A stretch of DNA of 64,000 bases from Minisyncoccota bacterium (GTDB lineage Bacteria; Patescibacteriota; Minisyncoccia; Phycocordibacterales; CAIJYI01), in contig JALNYN010000002.1 of assembly GCA_023229825.1 (NCBI GenBank), forward strand, positions 23,413 through 87,412, read 5' to 3'. A program made the translations under genes and the position numbers. Below the pieces are notes generated by a model. That model worked only from the letters and a program-made list of their open reading frames with translations. It was not told the origin of the DNA and searched no databases. This document shows, in pieces, positions 8,727 through 17,642 of the stretch; positions within the stretch are counted from its first letter, which is position 1, and each line of letters begins with the position of its first letter.

Positions 8727-9437
8727 ATGCAAACAATATTTCACAACGTATTTTACCTTCCCATGTACAATTTCCTTGTTTTTTTGGTGGATATTTTACC
8801 CGGAGGTAATATTGGACTTGCGGTAATTATTCTCACGATCATCATTAAATTGGCCCTTTTTCCGCTTTCTCAAAAATCCATTACCACACAGGCTAAAATG
8901 CGCAAGATCGAGCCGGAAATGAAAAAAATAAAGGAAAAACATAAGGATCAAAAAGAACAGGCTCAAAAAATCATGGAATTATATAAAGAACATGATCTCA
9001 ATCCTTTTTCCGGTTGCTTTCTTATGCTGCTGCAGCTGCCCGTCATATTCGCGCTTTATTACGTTTTTCTTCAAGGGTTTAAATTTGATACCGCCTCACT
9101 GTATTCTTTCGTTACATTACCCGAAACGATAAATTCTCAATTCTTGGGGATCGATCTTTTTGGAAAAAGCGTTATTCTTGCTCTCATTGCCGGAGCCTCG
9201 CAGTATTATCAGCTTCGTTACGCGATGCCTGCCGTTACTCCGGTCGAGAAGGGTAAGAATCTCACTTTTCAGGAAGAATTCACGAGAAATATGACGCTTC
9301 AAATGAAGTATATTTTTCCCGTCATGGTATTTTTTATCGCCTATACGATATCATCAGCCATCGCGCTCTATTGGATCGTCAGCAATCTCTTTGCTATCGC
9401 ACAGGAATTGTACGTAAGAAAACAAGCTGCTAAATAA
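8727..9437 (+). CDS. yidC: Membrane protein insertase YidC/Oxa1 type
   Basis: 236 residues with the 60KD_IMP fold: NVFYLPMYNFLVFLVD, GLAVIILTIIIKLALFPLSQKS (the conserved positively charged groove segment) and the cytoplasmic hairpin KMRKIEPEMKKIKEKHKD. The later membrane segments end with ALYWIVSNLFAIAQEL. It lacks the large periplasmic domain of Gram-negative YidC and resembles the short Gram-positive type. ATG 8727 chosen because of the promoter directly upstream. Confidence 0.95.
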   Translation: MQTIFHNVFYLPMYNFLVFLVDILPGGNIGLAVIILTIIIKLALFPLSQKSITTQAKMRKIEPEMKKIKEKHKDQKEQAQKIMELYKEHDLNPFSGCFLMLLQLPVIFALYYVFLQGFKFDTASLYSFVTLPETINSQFLGIDLFGKSVILALIAGASQYYQLRYAMPAVTPVEKGKNLTFQEEFTRNMTLQMKYIFPVMVFFIAYTISSAIALYWIVSNLFAIAQELYVRKQAAK

Positions 9438-9468
9438 GAAAAAAATCGACCACAGGGTCGATTTTTTT
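9438..9468. terminator. Bidirectional terminator after yidC
   Basis: AAAAAATCGACC-ACA-GGGTCGATTTTTT stem between convergent yidC and the leftward pilin gene. Confidence 0.85.
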
Positions 9469-9474
9469 GAATTT

Positions 9475-10158
9475 CTATCTCTGTATCGCTTTACAATCAT
9501 CTAAAGCTGATCCCGTGAACACCAATGCCGCCTGACAGGTAACAATTGAGTCATAACAAGACGATACCGCTTGGGTTTGTATGTGAACGAAACAATATTT
9601 TGTGACGGTCGGTGCCGCAAAATCTCTCGCCTCACAGTTACTGCCTCCATAGCTCGCAGCCGCTTGGCATTGATCAGGCGTGTCAAAACACATATACGCC
9701 GAAAGGTTTCTGTTGTCGATGGTGTGTTTGCAGTATTTTGTCGTGTTGGTGGGTTGTTGCTGTTGTATTGTTTGTGACGGAGCTAACTTTACCAAATTCA
9801 ACCCTGTTCTCATAAGATCCGGATTGATGGTAACGATGATGACGGTTGATATCAGAAGAATCAATAGTCCGAATATTGCCTCCCCCATCTTCTTTTTTCC
9901 CTCGGCTTTTGCGGAAGGGACGGCCGCAGTGACGTACCCGAGCGCTCCAATGATGATCATGATCACCGCCGCGATGATGGCAAGACCTACTCCGGCGACA
10001 AAAACACCTTTCATGTATTCCACAAGCGTGGGGGTAGCGGATGTTGTCGGTATTGGGGCAAGAAGGGTGTATCCCGGATTTTGCGCAAAAGCGAAAAGCG
10101 GAGAAAAGAAATAGGCGCCGGGTATAAAATAGAAAATTGTTTTTTTTGCGTAATTCAT
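9475..10158 (-). CDS. VirB2/TrbC-type pilin with cysteine-rich C-terminal domain
   Basis: 227 residues. Signal peptide to about residue 25 (FAFAQNPG), then the core GYTLLAPIPTTS, a first hydrophobic segment (GVGLAIIAAVIMIIIGALGYV), the short loop AVPSAKAEGKKKMGEAI, and a second segment (GLLILLISTVIIVTINPDL). This is the two-helix VirB2/TrbC pilin arrangement. The C-terminal 100 residues carry a Gln stretch and about eight cysteines in a repeated YC...C...C pattern, unlike classical pilins. Last gene of the leftward secretion locus. Almost identical in its core to the next gene, so the two arose by recent duplication. Confidence 0.85.
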   Translation of the reverse strand: MNYAKKTIFYFIPGAYFFSPLFAFAQNPGYTLLAPIPTTSATPTLVEYMKGVFVAGVGLAIIAAVIMIIIGALGYVTAAVPSAKAEGKKKMGEAIFGLLILLISTVIIVTINPDLMRTGLNLVKLAPSQTIQQQQPTNTTKYCKHTIDNRNLSAYMCFDTPDQCQAAASYGGSNCEARDFAAPTVTKYCFVHIQTQAVSSCYDSIVTCQAALVFTGSALDDCKAIQR

Positions 10159-10190
10159 GATCGAGGATAAATATGGTAAGTATTTGTTTG

Positions 10191-11096
10191 TTATTTAACT
10201 AAAACATCCCAATGATCGCTTTCCATGGCATAAATTGCACCGCTCGGGGATTGATATTGCAGCGCTCCATCGCTTCTTCTTCCAATATTGGTATAGTTAT
10301 CCATAATGTAATTTGAAACGGAACTTGTTGTCCTAAGGTCAACTTTATATCCGTTAGCATGACTGTAGGTGCCATCGGCATGACCGGGTTCGGAACCTGC
10401 CGTAACGACGATATCGGCCCCGGATTGCTGTTGAAGATTTAACACCTCGTGAAGAGTTGATTCGTTGACGCCCGCCAATATGGTTTGCGGCGGTTGTGCA
10501 TTTACTGTGATATGGCCCGTATCGGTAAGCAGAGATCGGTTCGCTTGTTCATTGCCGGTTGATTGTTGTGTTCCCGTTTGTGTTTGCGGGGGCGGGTTTG
10601 TCGTGCAAGTGTATGACCGCTGCGGACCTTCACACTCCGCCAGAGTTGAGTAACAGGCATTATTAAGAACGCCGGTACGGCAATACTGGGTCGCGGTTTG
10701 CTGCTGTTGCTGTGTTACCGATGTCGGAGCTAACTTTACCAAATTCAACCCTGTTCTCATAAGATCCGGATTGATGGTAACGATAATAACCGTCGATATC
10801 AGAAGAATCAATAGTCCGAATATTGCCTCCCCCATTTTCTTTTTACCTTCAGCTTTTGCGGAAGGGACGGCTGCTGTGACGTACCCGAGCGCTCCAACGA
10901 TGATCATGATCACCGCCGCGATGATGGCAAGACCTACTCCGGCGACAAAAACACCTTTCAAATACTCTACGGCCGATGGAGCCGCTGATGTTGTCGGTAT
11001 TGGGGCAAGAAGTTTATATCCCCGTGCAAAAGCGAAAGTTGGGAAAAAAATACTTAAACAGGTAAAAAAGGTAAAGTAACTTTTTTTTCTTTTCAT
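10191..11096 (-). CDS. VirB2/TrbC-type pilin fused to a peptidase-M15-like domain
   Basis: 301 residues from ATG 11096, one base after the stop of the upstream gene, which favours this start over a longer frame. The N-terminal part repeats the pilin core of the neighbour (two hydrophobic helices around AVPSAKAEGKKKMGEA). After a Gln/Thr-rich linker with cysteines, the last 100 residues contain SHANGYKVDLR and ESDHWDV. This matches the SxHxxGxxxD ... H(W) zinc-ligand layout of M15/D-Ala-D-Ala peptidase-like domains. A pilin subunit carrying a wall hydrolase would be unusual. The zinc-site reading is inference from spacing and motif. Confidence 0.8.
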   Translation of the reverse strand: MKRKKSYFTFFTCLSIFFPTFAFARGYKLLAPIPTTSAAPSAVEYLKGVFVAGVGLAIIAAVIMIIVGALGYVTAAVPSAKAEGKKKMGEAIFGLLILLISTVIIVTINPDLMRTGLNLVKLAPTSVTQQQQQTATQYCRTGVLNNACYSTLAECEGPQRSYTCTTNPPPQTQTGTQQSTGNEQANRSLLTDTGHITVNAQPPQTILAGVNESTLHEVLNLQQQSGADIVVTAGSEPGHADGTYSHANGYKVDLRTTSSVSNYIMDNYTNIGRRSDGALQYQSPSGAIYAMESDHWDVLVK

Positions 11097-11097
11097 A

Positions 11098-11694
11098 CTA
11101 ATCATTGAGATTTTTTGGCAAAGGTATTCCGTTGGGGCAGAAACTGAGATGATAGTCTGTACCGGCAGCTTTTTCACTTACGGTAAAAGGAACGGTAAGC
11201 GCGACGTAGAGTTTGCATGCATCCTCTTTTGTGATCTCCAGTTTATCCAGAAAAGCCTGCTCAGCTTCTTCTCTTGTGATATAAAGATCGCCGCCCTCCA
11301 AGCTGATGTAAAAACTCTGATACTTTGCGTAGAACATGAAACTGTAGTTTACTCCTTCTTTAACTACGGCGTCATTATCTTTATCGATGATCCTTGTGTA
11401 AGGGCTGAGATAGAAATTTTTCATTGAGAGCGTTTCCCCTTCCATGGTGGTCACTTTTATATTTTCAGGCGATTCCGCTTTTTTGGGCGCTGTCGACGTG
11501 CTCGTTTCATCCGGTTTTGCGGCGGCTGGCTTAGGAGTGGATCCGTTATTTTTTTGACTTACCGGAAAAGTGGGGTAATTAGTGTCGGATGGCTGTACTT
11601 CCGGAGCGTTTTTTTGCATTTTCCAATAAATGAATCCGCCGATGATGAGGATAACCGCCAAAATGTTGAGGGTGATAATGATCTTTTTATTCAT
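11098..11694 (-). CDS. Membrane-anchored protein, paralogue of the 7.4 kb lipoprotein
   Basis: 198 residues. One N-terminal transmembrane anchor (IIITLNILAVILIIGGFIYW), a Pro/Ser/Thr linker to about residue 80, and a C-terminal domain ending GTDYHLSFCPNGIPLPKNL, the same domain as in the lipoprotein at 7379-7867. A longer GTG frame to 11715 overlaps the upstream stop region; ATG 11694 fits the hydrophobic anchor better. It lies between two pilin genes and is probably co-transcribed with them. Function unknown. Confidence 0.8.
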   Translation of the reverse strand: MNKKIIITLNILAVILIIGGFIYWKMQKNAPEVQPSDTNYPTFPVSQKNNGSTPKPAAAKPDETSTSTAPKKAESPENIKVTTMEGETLSMKNFYLSPYTRIIDKDNDAVVKEGVNYSFMFYAKYQSFYISLEGGDLYITREEAEQAFLDKLEITKEDACKLYVALTVPFTVSEKAAGTDYHLSFCPNGIPLPKNLND

Positions 11695-11718
11695 AGAGAT
11701 CGATATTAAAAACACTTA

Positions 11719-12663
11719 TTAACGCGTAAAACCGCACTTCGAGTTCGCTCCCCATTGACCCCAATGGTTGCCGCCATTCGATATTTCTACCGCCTTGGCA
11801 ATATTGATATCCGGGTCAGTCGCAGCTGAAACACACTTTTGATATTGAGATTGTTCTATTACTGTGCAATCGTAATTCGGCGCGGAAAAAGGGTGTAAAG
11901 GGTCGGCTTTATGATACTTATAGAGACATATCAATCCTCCAAGATCGTGCATGGTAAGATTGACCTGAAAAAGACCGAATGAGAATGAATTTCCGTCTCG
12001 GCATCGGTCTACCCTGCTCGCCAGTGACGCGTTCCCTCCACTTTCCGCATTGCAGATGGATGATGCCTTTTCTGCGTTCGCTCCAAAATATTTTGTAAGC
12101 GCTTGAACACTGCAAGGCCCCGGAGTGGTGATAGGTTTGCATTGTCCGCTGCCTGCTCCACCGCCCCCGCCTCCTCCGCCTCCGCCACCACCAGAACCGC
12201 CGCCTCCTGTTCCGTTGCCATATGGGTTGTATACGATGGGCAGCGGTGGCGATGGTGGGAGTTTTGCGAGATCCATTCCTGCGGTTAACAGATCAGGATT
12301 AAGGGTGAAGAGTAACAGATAGGAAAAAATTGCCACAAAAAGTCCGCCGATCGCTTCAAATATCTTTTTCTTTCCTTCAGATTTTGCTGATGGAACCGCC
12401 GCCATGACATACTGAATACCTCCTATAACTATCATTATGACAGCAAAAATGACTGACATGCCGACAAACAATACCACCAGTCCTTTTATGTAGGTCGGGA
12501 AAGAAAGAGATCCCGCGTTTGAAATAGTCGGGATCTCTGCGAGTAATTCATACCCCCTTTGCGCGAATGTGCTTTTGGCGGATAATACAAAAGAATAAAG
12601 CAACACAAGGAGAGCCGGGAGGAAGATATAAACGATATTTTTTTTATTTTTCTGTGACATCAT
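11719..12663 (-). CDS. VirB2-type pilin fused to a VirB1-like lytic transglycosylase
   Basis: 314 residues. N-terminal signal peptide, then a VirB2/TrbC core with two hydrophobic segments around AVPSAKSEGKKKIFEAIGG. A glycine-rich linker (12 consecutive Gly within about 166-188) follows. The C-terminal domain has the soluble lytic transglycosylase fold: ICNAESGGNASLASRVD with catalytic Glu in AES, SFGLFQVNL, and the closing GGNHWGQW. Classical systems encode VirB1 and VirB2 separately; here they are one polypeptide. Four or more cysteines in the catalytic domain suggest an exported, disulfide-stabilised enzyme. First of the three pilin genes in transcription order. Confidence 0.88.
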   Translation of the reverse strand: MMSQKNKKNIVYIFLPALLVLLYSFVLSAKSTFAQRGYELLAEIPTISNAGSLSFPTYIKGLVVLFVGMSVIFAVIMIVIGGIQYVMAAVPSAKSEGKKKIFEAIGGLFVAIFSYLLLFTLNPDLLTAGMDLAKLPPSPPLPIVYNPYGNGTGGGGSGGGGGGGGGGGGAGSGQCKPITTPGPCSVQALTKYFGANAEKASSICNAESGGNASLASRVDRCRDGNSFSFGLFQVNLTMHDLGGLICLYKYHKADPLHPFSAPNYDCTVIEQSQYQKCVSAATDPDINIAKAVEISNGGNHWGQWGANSKCGFTR

Positions 12664-12865
12664 ATTTTCGGCTTCACCGGCTGATTTTAAGTTAAAATTT
12701 AAAATGAAAAACTAAAAACGACAAGGTAAAATTAAAAAGACCACAAAACACTATTTGGAAATAATTTTTCCTTTTTAATTGTCGTTTTTAGTTTTTCATT
12801 TTTCAATTTTAATTGAATAAACATTAAACAAGATCTATTTGTGTAAGCAGGTATGATTCTCGTCC
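12664..12865. repeat. Inverted word-repeat spacer
   Basis: AATGAAAAACTAAAAACGAC on the left and GTCGTTTTTAGTTTTTCATT on the right form long complementary arms. Probable terminator or attenuator between the anchored propeller gene and the pilin genes. Confidence 0.6.
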
Positions 12866-14158
12866 TTACGCCTCCGCCTTATGTACCTCAAATGCCCAAA
12901 GAGATGAGTCTTTTTTGTTGGTAAAATAAATGAAATCCTGAAGCGGTGATATCACAAGCGAGGTCATATCCATAAGTTCCACCGTGAAACTTGAAGGAAC
13001 AAGAATAACTACCGACTTCCCCGTGTTTGCATCTACTTGCCAAAGGTTATCTGAAAAAGAAACAGTCCCCTGATACCAGGCATCAGGATAGGCGGTTCCG
13101 GGAAGATTTTGCGGAGCGGCGCAGTAGATGGTAAGGCTGTCGCTTTTCCATGCGCATTTTTCCGGCAAGGTCTGGAGGATCAGATTAACGGTAGTATTAT
13201 TTGAAATATTATGGATACCAAGCGTTAATCCGCCTTTTGTGCTTTCTGAATAAAGAATGCGTTGTCCATCCGTGCTTGGGAGCGTCGTGAGCCCTTTTTT
13301 GTCGCCGAGGATCTTTTTAAGGACCCCGCTTTTTATATCGAATGAGTAAAGAAAACCGGGAACGTTTTGCGATGCTTTGGTTTGAAGGAGTACGTTTTTT
13401 GAGTTAACGGCAACCGGGAGCCATTCGGAAAAAGGAGACTGAAAGACTTGAGATCCGCTATTCTTTTCAAAATTGAATATCGATCCAAAAGAATTTCTGT
13501 TGCTGAATTCACCAGTTCGCGTCAGATAAAAAGCCGTTTTTTCATCTGCCGATACTTTTAGGTCAGCAATATCCGGAGGAAGGAACCGTCCATTCGGAAC
13601 AGATGCGCTGGTGGTAGCGTTATCAGATGATAAAGCGCCGGCTCTCGGGATATCAAGAACGAATGTGGAGATCGTCTCCCCTTTGCTTTTGAGATAACGC
13701 ATTACGACCGATCTTCCGCTATTGGCAAACTGCGCTTCATAGATCCTCGGCATTATGGAATGAGAGATCCTGTTCGTTTGCATATCTTCGAGCCTGGTTT
13801 CAAAAACATTACCGGTCTCTTTTTCGACATAATTTACATACTCCTTTCCTGATTTCTGGGTTGCATATGATCCGGCTACGGCATTTTTGGTGACCTGACG
13901 TAAGATCGGAAGATCTTTATTGCCGACATACGCGGGAATATCAGAATTGTTATTTATCACATTTCCCGAAGGAGAGGTCCCATTGGGGTTAACTTTGGTA
14001 CTGTCTGAGTTTCCAAAAGGAAAAAATCCATTAGGTTCCTGACCAGTCTCTTTTGGGGTGTTATTTCCGCCCCTCGTTAAAATGAATGACGCAAGGAAAA
14101 AACCGATGGTGATTATTGCGAATATTCCTACGATTATATAAAGCTGTTTTTTTGACAT
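12866..14158 (-). CDS. Membrane-anchored beta-propeller-like protein of the secretion locus
   Basis: 430 residues. N-terminal transmembrane anchor (7-28), an Asn/Pro/Gly-rich linker to about 75, and then a domain with repeated short strands and WD-like phrases (KTAFYLTRTGEFSN, RILYSESTKGGL, LTIYCAAPQN, DFIYFTNKKDSSLWAFE) typical of TolB/WD40-like propellers. No catalytic motif. Position directly beside the Ig-like secreted protein and upstream of the pilins suggests a surface accessory component. Function not known. Confidence 0.75.
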   Translation of the reverse strand: MSKKQLYIIVGIFAIITIGFFLASFILTRGGNNTPKETGQEPNGFFPFGNSDSTKVNPNGTSPSGNVINNNSDIPAYVGNKDLPILRQVTKNAVAGSYATQKSGKEYVNYVEKETGNVFETRLEDMQTNRISHSIMPRIYEAQFANSGRSVVMRYLKSKGETISTFVLDIPRAGALSSDNATTSASVPNGRFLPPDIADLKVSADEKTAFYLTRTGEFSNRNSFGSIFNFEKNSGSQVFQSPFSEWLPVAVNSKNVLLQTKASQNVPGFLYSFDIKSGVLKKILGDKKGLTTLPSTDGQRILYSESTKGGLTLGIHNISNNTTVNLILQTLPEKCAWKSDSLTIYCAAPQNLPGTAYPDAWYQGTVSFSDNLWQVDANTGKSVVILVPSSFTVELMDMTSLVISPLQDFIYFTNKKDSSLWAFEVHKAEA

Positions 14159-14165
14159 ATCCTTT

Positions 14166-15167
14166 TTAGTTATCGTATGACATCATAACGTTTTTTGATG
14201 CGGTCTGAAGATCATAGCCCAGGTTGTTTATCGCGAGATTCAGCTGAAATCTTCCGCTCCCCTGTTCCGGCTTCCTGAAAGTGAACTCGGTTTTGTTGTC
14301 CGGATCGGTCTCGAGTTTTTTACCGTCAATTTTCCATGAAAAAGAGGCGGTGTTGTTGTTTAATCCCGGAAGTGCAAAATAGAAAGGCGCGGCGCGAACC
14401 GTGAGCTCTTTATCGGTGAACCGAAAAGCTTCACCCAGACTATTTTCAAATCTCATACCTTCGAGCGGTTTGTTCTGATAAAACACGATCTTCGGTTCGC
14501 TGACATAGATCGGGACCTTTTTACTGATCGATAATCCGGTATCCAGTGTGGAAACGGTGACCTCTATTTGGTCTGTATTGTAGGTATAGCCGGTTTTGTA
14601 AATAAAAATATTTTTTCCATATCCGGAATCATTCGGATTTCCAAAATAGCCGGCTTTCCATTTATAGACGAGATTGGAGGAATTGTAGTAGCCATCTTGA
14701 CCGACAAATGATGGAAATGGTACGACGCGCACAGAACCTTGCGACGACGGCAGAGCTTTTCCTTTGTAAAACGGCGGAACGTACGTATCTGCTTCCCAGA
14801 GCACATCAAGATCGGTCGGCGTTATAGTGACCTCTTTGGTTATATTGCCGAATGACGGCGCGTCTGCTGATATTTTTATGACTGATTGGTTGCCGACATT
14901 ACCTGTGGTAAAAGTAAAGCTTTTTTTACCCAACCCTGTCAGTTTCATTTGTCCGTCGACATACCAAGTAATGGTAGTTTTATCGAGATTTACCTGAAAG
15001 GACGAAGCATTTACGGTTGTGCTCTGTAATGCTCCCGGAAACTTCGGGGTGTAAGAAAGAGTTATGATATTGCTGCTTTTTCCCATTATGGAGTCCAGTT
15101 GTCCGTATGCGTATCCAAACACGCTAAAAAATACAAGAAACACAAGTGGAAAATATATTTTCTTCAT
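14166..15167 (-). CDS. Secreted Ig-like beta-sandwich protein
   Basis: 333 residues from ATG 15167, chosen because the signal peptide MKKIYFPLVFLVFFSVFGYAYG begins there; the frame extends upstream without a better start. The mature part is beta-rich with phrases typical of Ig/PKD-like domains (ITWYVDGQMKLTGLGKKSFTF, ASFSWKIDGKKLETD, FRKPEQGSGRFQLNLAINN). An 8-bp gap separates it from the propeller gene. Probably an exported adhesive or structural accessory of the secretion locus. Confidence 0.75.
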   Translation of the reverse strand: MKKIYFPLVFLVFFSVFGYAYGQLDSIMGKSSNIITLSYTPKFPGALQSTTVNASSFQVNLDKTTITWYVDGQMKLTGLGKKSFTFTTGNVGNQSVIKISADAPSFGNITKEVTITPTDLDVLWEADTYVPPFYKGKALPSSQGSVRVVPFPSFVGQDGYYNSSNLVYKWKAGYFGNPNDSGYGKNIFIYKTGYTYNTDQIEVTVSTLDTGLSISKKVPIYVSEPKIVFYQNKPLEGMRFENSLGEAFRFTDKELTVRAAPFYFALPGLNNNTASFSWKIDGKKLETDPDNKTEFTFRKPEQGSGRFQLNLAINNLGYDLQTASKNVMMSYDN

Positions 15168-15226
15168 ACCATTATTATATAGGAAAAAACATCCGCAAAA
15201 AAGCAGGTTATCCACTAGGCGGACGA

Positions 15227-15258
15227 GTATCAGGGATTAGTATCAGTATCAGGGACGA
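15227..15258. repeat. Left inverted repeat of four-helix-bundle cassette 1
   Basis: GTATCAGGGATTAGTATCAG and following bases match, in inverted orientation with about two differences, the arm at 15656-15687. The two arms bracket the gene at 15289-15651. Confidence 0.8.
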
Positions 15259-15288
15259 CGGACGTCCCACACAATACTTATTCCTTTT

Positions 15289-15651
15289 TTATTTATTCAT
15301 CGCGGATCTTATCAGACCGGAAATAAGTCGAATAGCGATACGTATGGAATTGTTTATATCATTAAAGTTTTTTTCATCCAGATACCCGAGATCTTTTGCT
15401 ACAAGAAGCTGGCTTTCGACCTCAAGAAGCGATCCTTTTGCGATAGCATAAAACTGAGATTTATCTTTTCCTGAATTTCTTCCAAAACCCTCAGCAATAT
15501 TCGACACTATTGAAACAGAAGCTCTGCGAATTTGATTCGTCAGACCAAACTTTTCATCCGAAGGAAACATTTTTGTAGTTTTATAAACTAGAATCACTAG
15601 TTTTTGTGATTCTTTCCATGCTTCTAAATCTGTAAAATTATGAATAGTCAA
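15289..15651 (-). CDS. Four-helix bundle protein (S23/IVP family), copy 1
   Basis: 120 residues with the family signatures DLEAWKESQKLVILVYK, LTNQIRRASVSIVSNIAEGFGR and FYAIAKGSLLEVESQL. The family was first seen in intervening sequences of 23S rRNA and is common as solitary genes. No enzymatic motif. The gene splits the secretion locus and is flanked by about 32-bp inverted repeats, so it is probably an inserted cassette rather than a secretion component. Confidence 0.92.
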   Translation of the reverse strand: MTIHNFTDLEAWKESQKLVILVYKTTKMFPSDEKFGLTNQIRRASVSIVSNIAEGFGRNSGKDKSQFYAIAKGSLLEVESQLLVAKDLGYLDEKNFNDINNSIRIAIRLISGLIRSAMNK

Positions 15652-15655
15652 TTTA

Positions 15656-15687
15656 TCGTCCCTGATACTGATACTAATTCCCGATAC
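15656..15687. repeat. Right inverted repeat of four-helix-bundle cassette 1
   Basis: TCGTCCCTGATACTGATACT and following bases are the inverted partner of 15227-15258. Confidence 0.8.
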
Positions 15688-15694
15688 TTATGCT

Positions 15695-17506
15695 TTATTG
15701 ATTCGTCGACTGTTCGGCGTATTCGTTTCTTGATTTTTTGATCGCTAATACTTGCGATGGGTCGGAGGTGATGATCTGATCCTCTGTGTAAGACGAAATA
15801 ACCTTAATGGCAACATGTTTTGACCCGGCAAAGAAGATACCCTCTCCTACTCCCGATTCAAGTAAAAGATATTTTTCCTCATCCGTAAGATTGAAGGTTT
15901 TTTGAACGATCTCAACGGAAGACGGGGATTGTTTCATAAGGAATTGCAGCGAGGAGTTCGTTATGATCGGCAAACCGTACGGACTTCGTAAAAAGTCTTC
16001 GACGTCCTGTGTGATCGTGGCGATCCCCAGAAAGTATTTTCTTCCTCTTTTTGCCAAACTAAAGAGAAAAGAAGCCGTATCTTCGGATTTCATCATCCAC
16101 CATGCCTCGTCGATAACCATGAGCCGTTTGCGGAGCTCTTTGCGTATGGCACCCCAAATGTAGTGAGTAATGATATACATGGCCACCGGTTTCAGCTCAT
16201 CTTCCATGTCTCGGACTGAAAAAACGATGAATTTCTTATTGATGTCGATATTCGTCGGCTTGTTGATGAAATTCGACCATGTTCCCTTCGTGTATTTTGT
16301 GAGGCGCTGAACCAGTGATTCCGCACCATCCATTCCTGTGAGAACCAGCTCAAAGTCGCCCAGGATCGGCGGATCGACCTCTGCAAAGTTGGATTCAGCG
16401 GTAATATCTTTCATTGCATAGGTTTCCGTAATGGCGCGATCGATGATCGCATCTTCTTCCGGAGTAAGGCCGCTGAACATGATACGAAAGAGGCCCACTA
16501 GGTTGATGATATGAGACCGAAGAACATCGGACGCTGATTCATCTTCTCTTGGAACGGGAAGATCAAAAGGATTGATGTGGTGCCCTGACGTAAGCGAAAT
16601 ATTGAAATATCTGCCGCCGGTAGCCTCCGCCATATATTCATATTCCCTTTCCGGATCGATAACAATGACTTCCGTATCGAGCATGAGCGTTCGAAGTATT
16701 TCAAGCTTTGTTGTGTAGGATTTACCGGATCCGGACTTCGCAAAGATGATCGAGTTATAGTTTTCGAGAGAAAAACGGTCGAATAGAACAAGACTGGAAT
16801 TGTGTCGATTGACGCCATAGAGAATCCCCTTATCGGAGGTGAGGTCGAAAGAAACGAACGGAAACATGCTCGATAGAGGCGAAGAATTGAGCTTGGAATG
16901 GATCTGGAGGTCGTCTGTTCCGGTCGGTATAACACTATGAAAGCCGATCTCTTGCTGAAAGAGCGCCGGTTTTACATAGACGAGCTTTGATTCCAAAAGA
17001 GATTTTATCTGAGATTCGAATTTATCCAATTCAGCGTCATCCGATCCATAAATGGTGACATACAGGCCGACATCGTAGAGTTTTTCCGTCGCCTGCTGCA
17101 GTTTGTCGCGCAATTCCTCAAGATCGCGAAAAGCAGTTTCAAGGATCGGATCGCGAACGAAACCTTTTTCTTCCCTCTCACTGATCTGGCTTTGTACTTC
17201 CGTCACCTTTTTCTGGAATTGTTTGAGTACGGTTCCGGTATCGATCGGATGCACGAAGATGGAAATATCGAAAACGCGGTCAAGATTGATGATCGGAGAG
17301 AACCAGCTGTCGGAAAGATAACGAGGATAAGAGATAACAAAGAATGTCCTTGCGATCTTTTCGCCGAGATTCAGCTGCTTCGGAGTGATCTTGAGCGCGG
17401 CCGGAGCGAGCACATCGCGCAGTTCGAGAACGCCGGATTCATATATTTCCTGCGGCAGGATCGGTACGATCTCTTGTTTATTCGATTTGTTTCCAAAAAA
17501 TCCCAT
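15695..17506 (-). CDS. virB4: VirB4-type secretion ATPase
   Basis: 603 residues from ATG 17506; an upstream extension is only the translated P2 palindrome. Walker A AKSGSGKS at about 256-263, a VIDPEREYE strand at about 282-290, Walker B LMVIDEAW at about 462-469 and TITQDVEDF further on are the VirB4/TraC C-terminal ATPase motifs. It powers assembly or transport by the type IV system at the inner face of the membrane. The classical VirB4 N-terminal domain is only partly present here; a separate upstream ORF (17643-18293) appears to supply more of it. Confidence 0.93.
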   Translation of the reverse strand: MGFFGNKSNKQEIVPILPQEIYESGVLELRDVLAPAALKITPKQLNLGEKIARTFFVISYPRYLSDSWFSPIINLDRVFDISIFVHPIDTGTVLKQFQKKVTEVQSQISEREEKGFVRDPILETAFRDLEELRDKLQQATEKLYDVGLYVTIYGSDDAELDKFESQIKSLLESKLVYVKPALFQQEIGFHSVIPTGTDDLQIHSKLNSSPLSSMFPFVSFDLTSDKGILYGVNRHNSSLVLFDRFSLENYNSIIFAKSGSGKSYTTKLEILRTLMLDTEVIVIDPEREYEYMAEATGGRYFNISLTSGHHINPFDLPVPREDESASDVLRSHIINLVGLFRIMFSGLTPEEDAIIDRAITETYAMKDITAESNFAEVDPPILGDFELVLTGMDGAESLVQRLTKYTKGTWSNFINKPTNIDINKKFIVFSVRDMEDELKPVAMYIITHYIWGAIRKELRKRLMVIDEAWWMMKSEDTASFLFSLAKRGRKYFLGIATITQDVEDFLRSPYGLPIITNSSLQFLMKQSPSSVEIVQKTFNLTDEEKYLLLESGVGEGIFFAGSKHVAIKVISSYTEDQIITSDPSQVLAIKKSRNEYAEQSTNQ

Positions 17507-17544
17507 ATAAAAAAGTAAAAAGTTAAAAGGTGAAAGTTTTTTCG

Positions 17545-17628
17545 TTGTCATCCCGGGCAACGACCCGGGATCCACGTTGTTACTGTATTGGACGACGTGG
17601 ATTCCGGATCAAGTCCGGAATGACGGAA
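17545..17628. repeat. P2 palindrome doublet (REPIN-like)
   Basis: A GTCATCCCGGG...CCCGGGATCCACG unit is followed after a short spacer by an inverted unit GTGGATTCCGGA...TCCGGAATGAC. The two-palindrome head-to-head arrangement is that of a REPIN. Confidence 0.75.
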
Positions 17629-17642
17629 TAATAAAGGACGAA

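Noticed and set aside
17507..17575. N-terminal extension of VirB4
   Set aside because: The extra residues are just the translated P2 palindrome and spacer; the start at 17506 gives a normal N-terminus.
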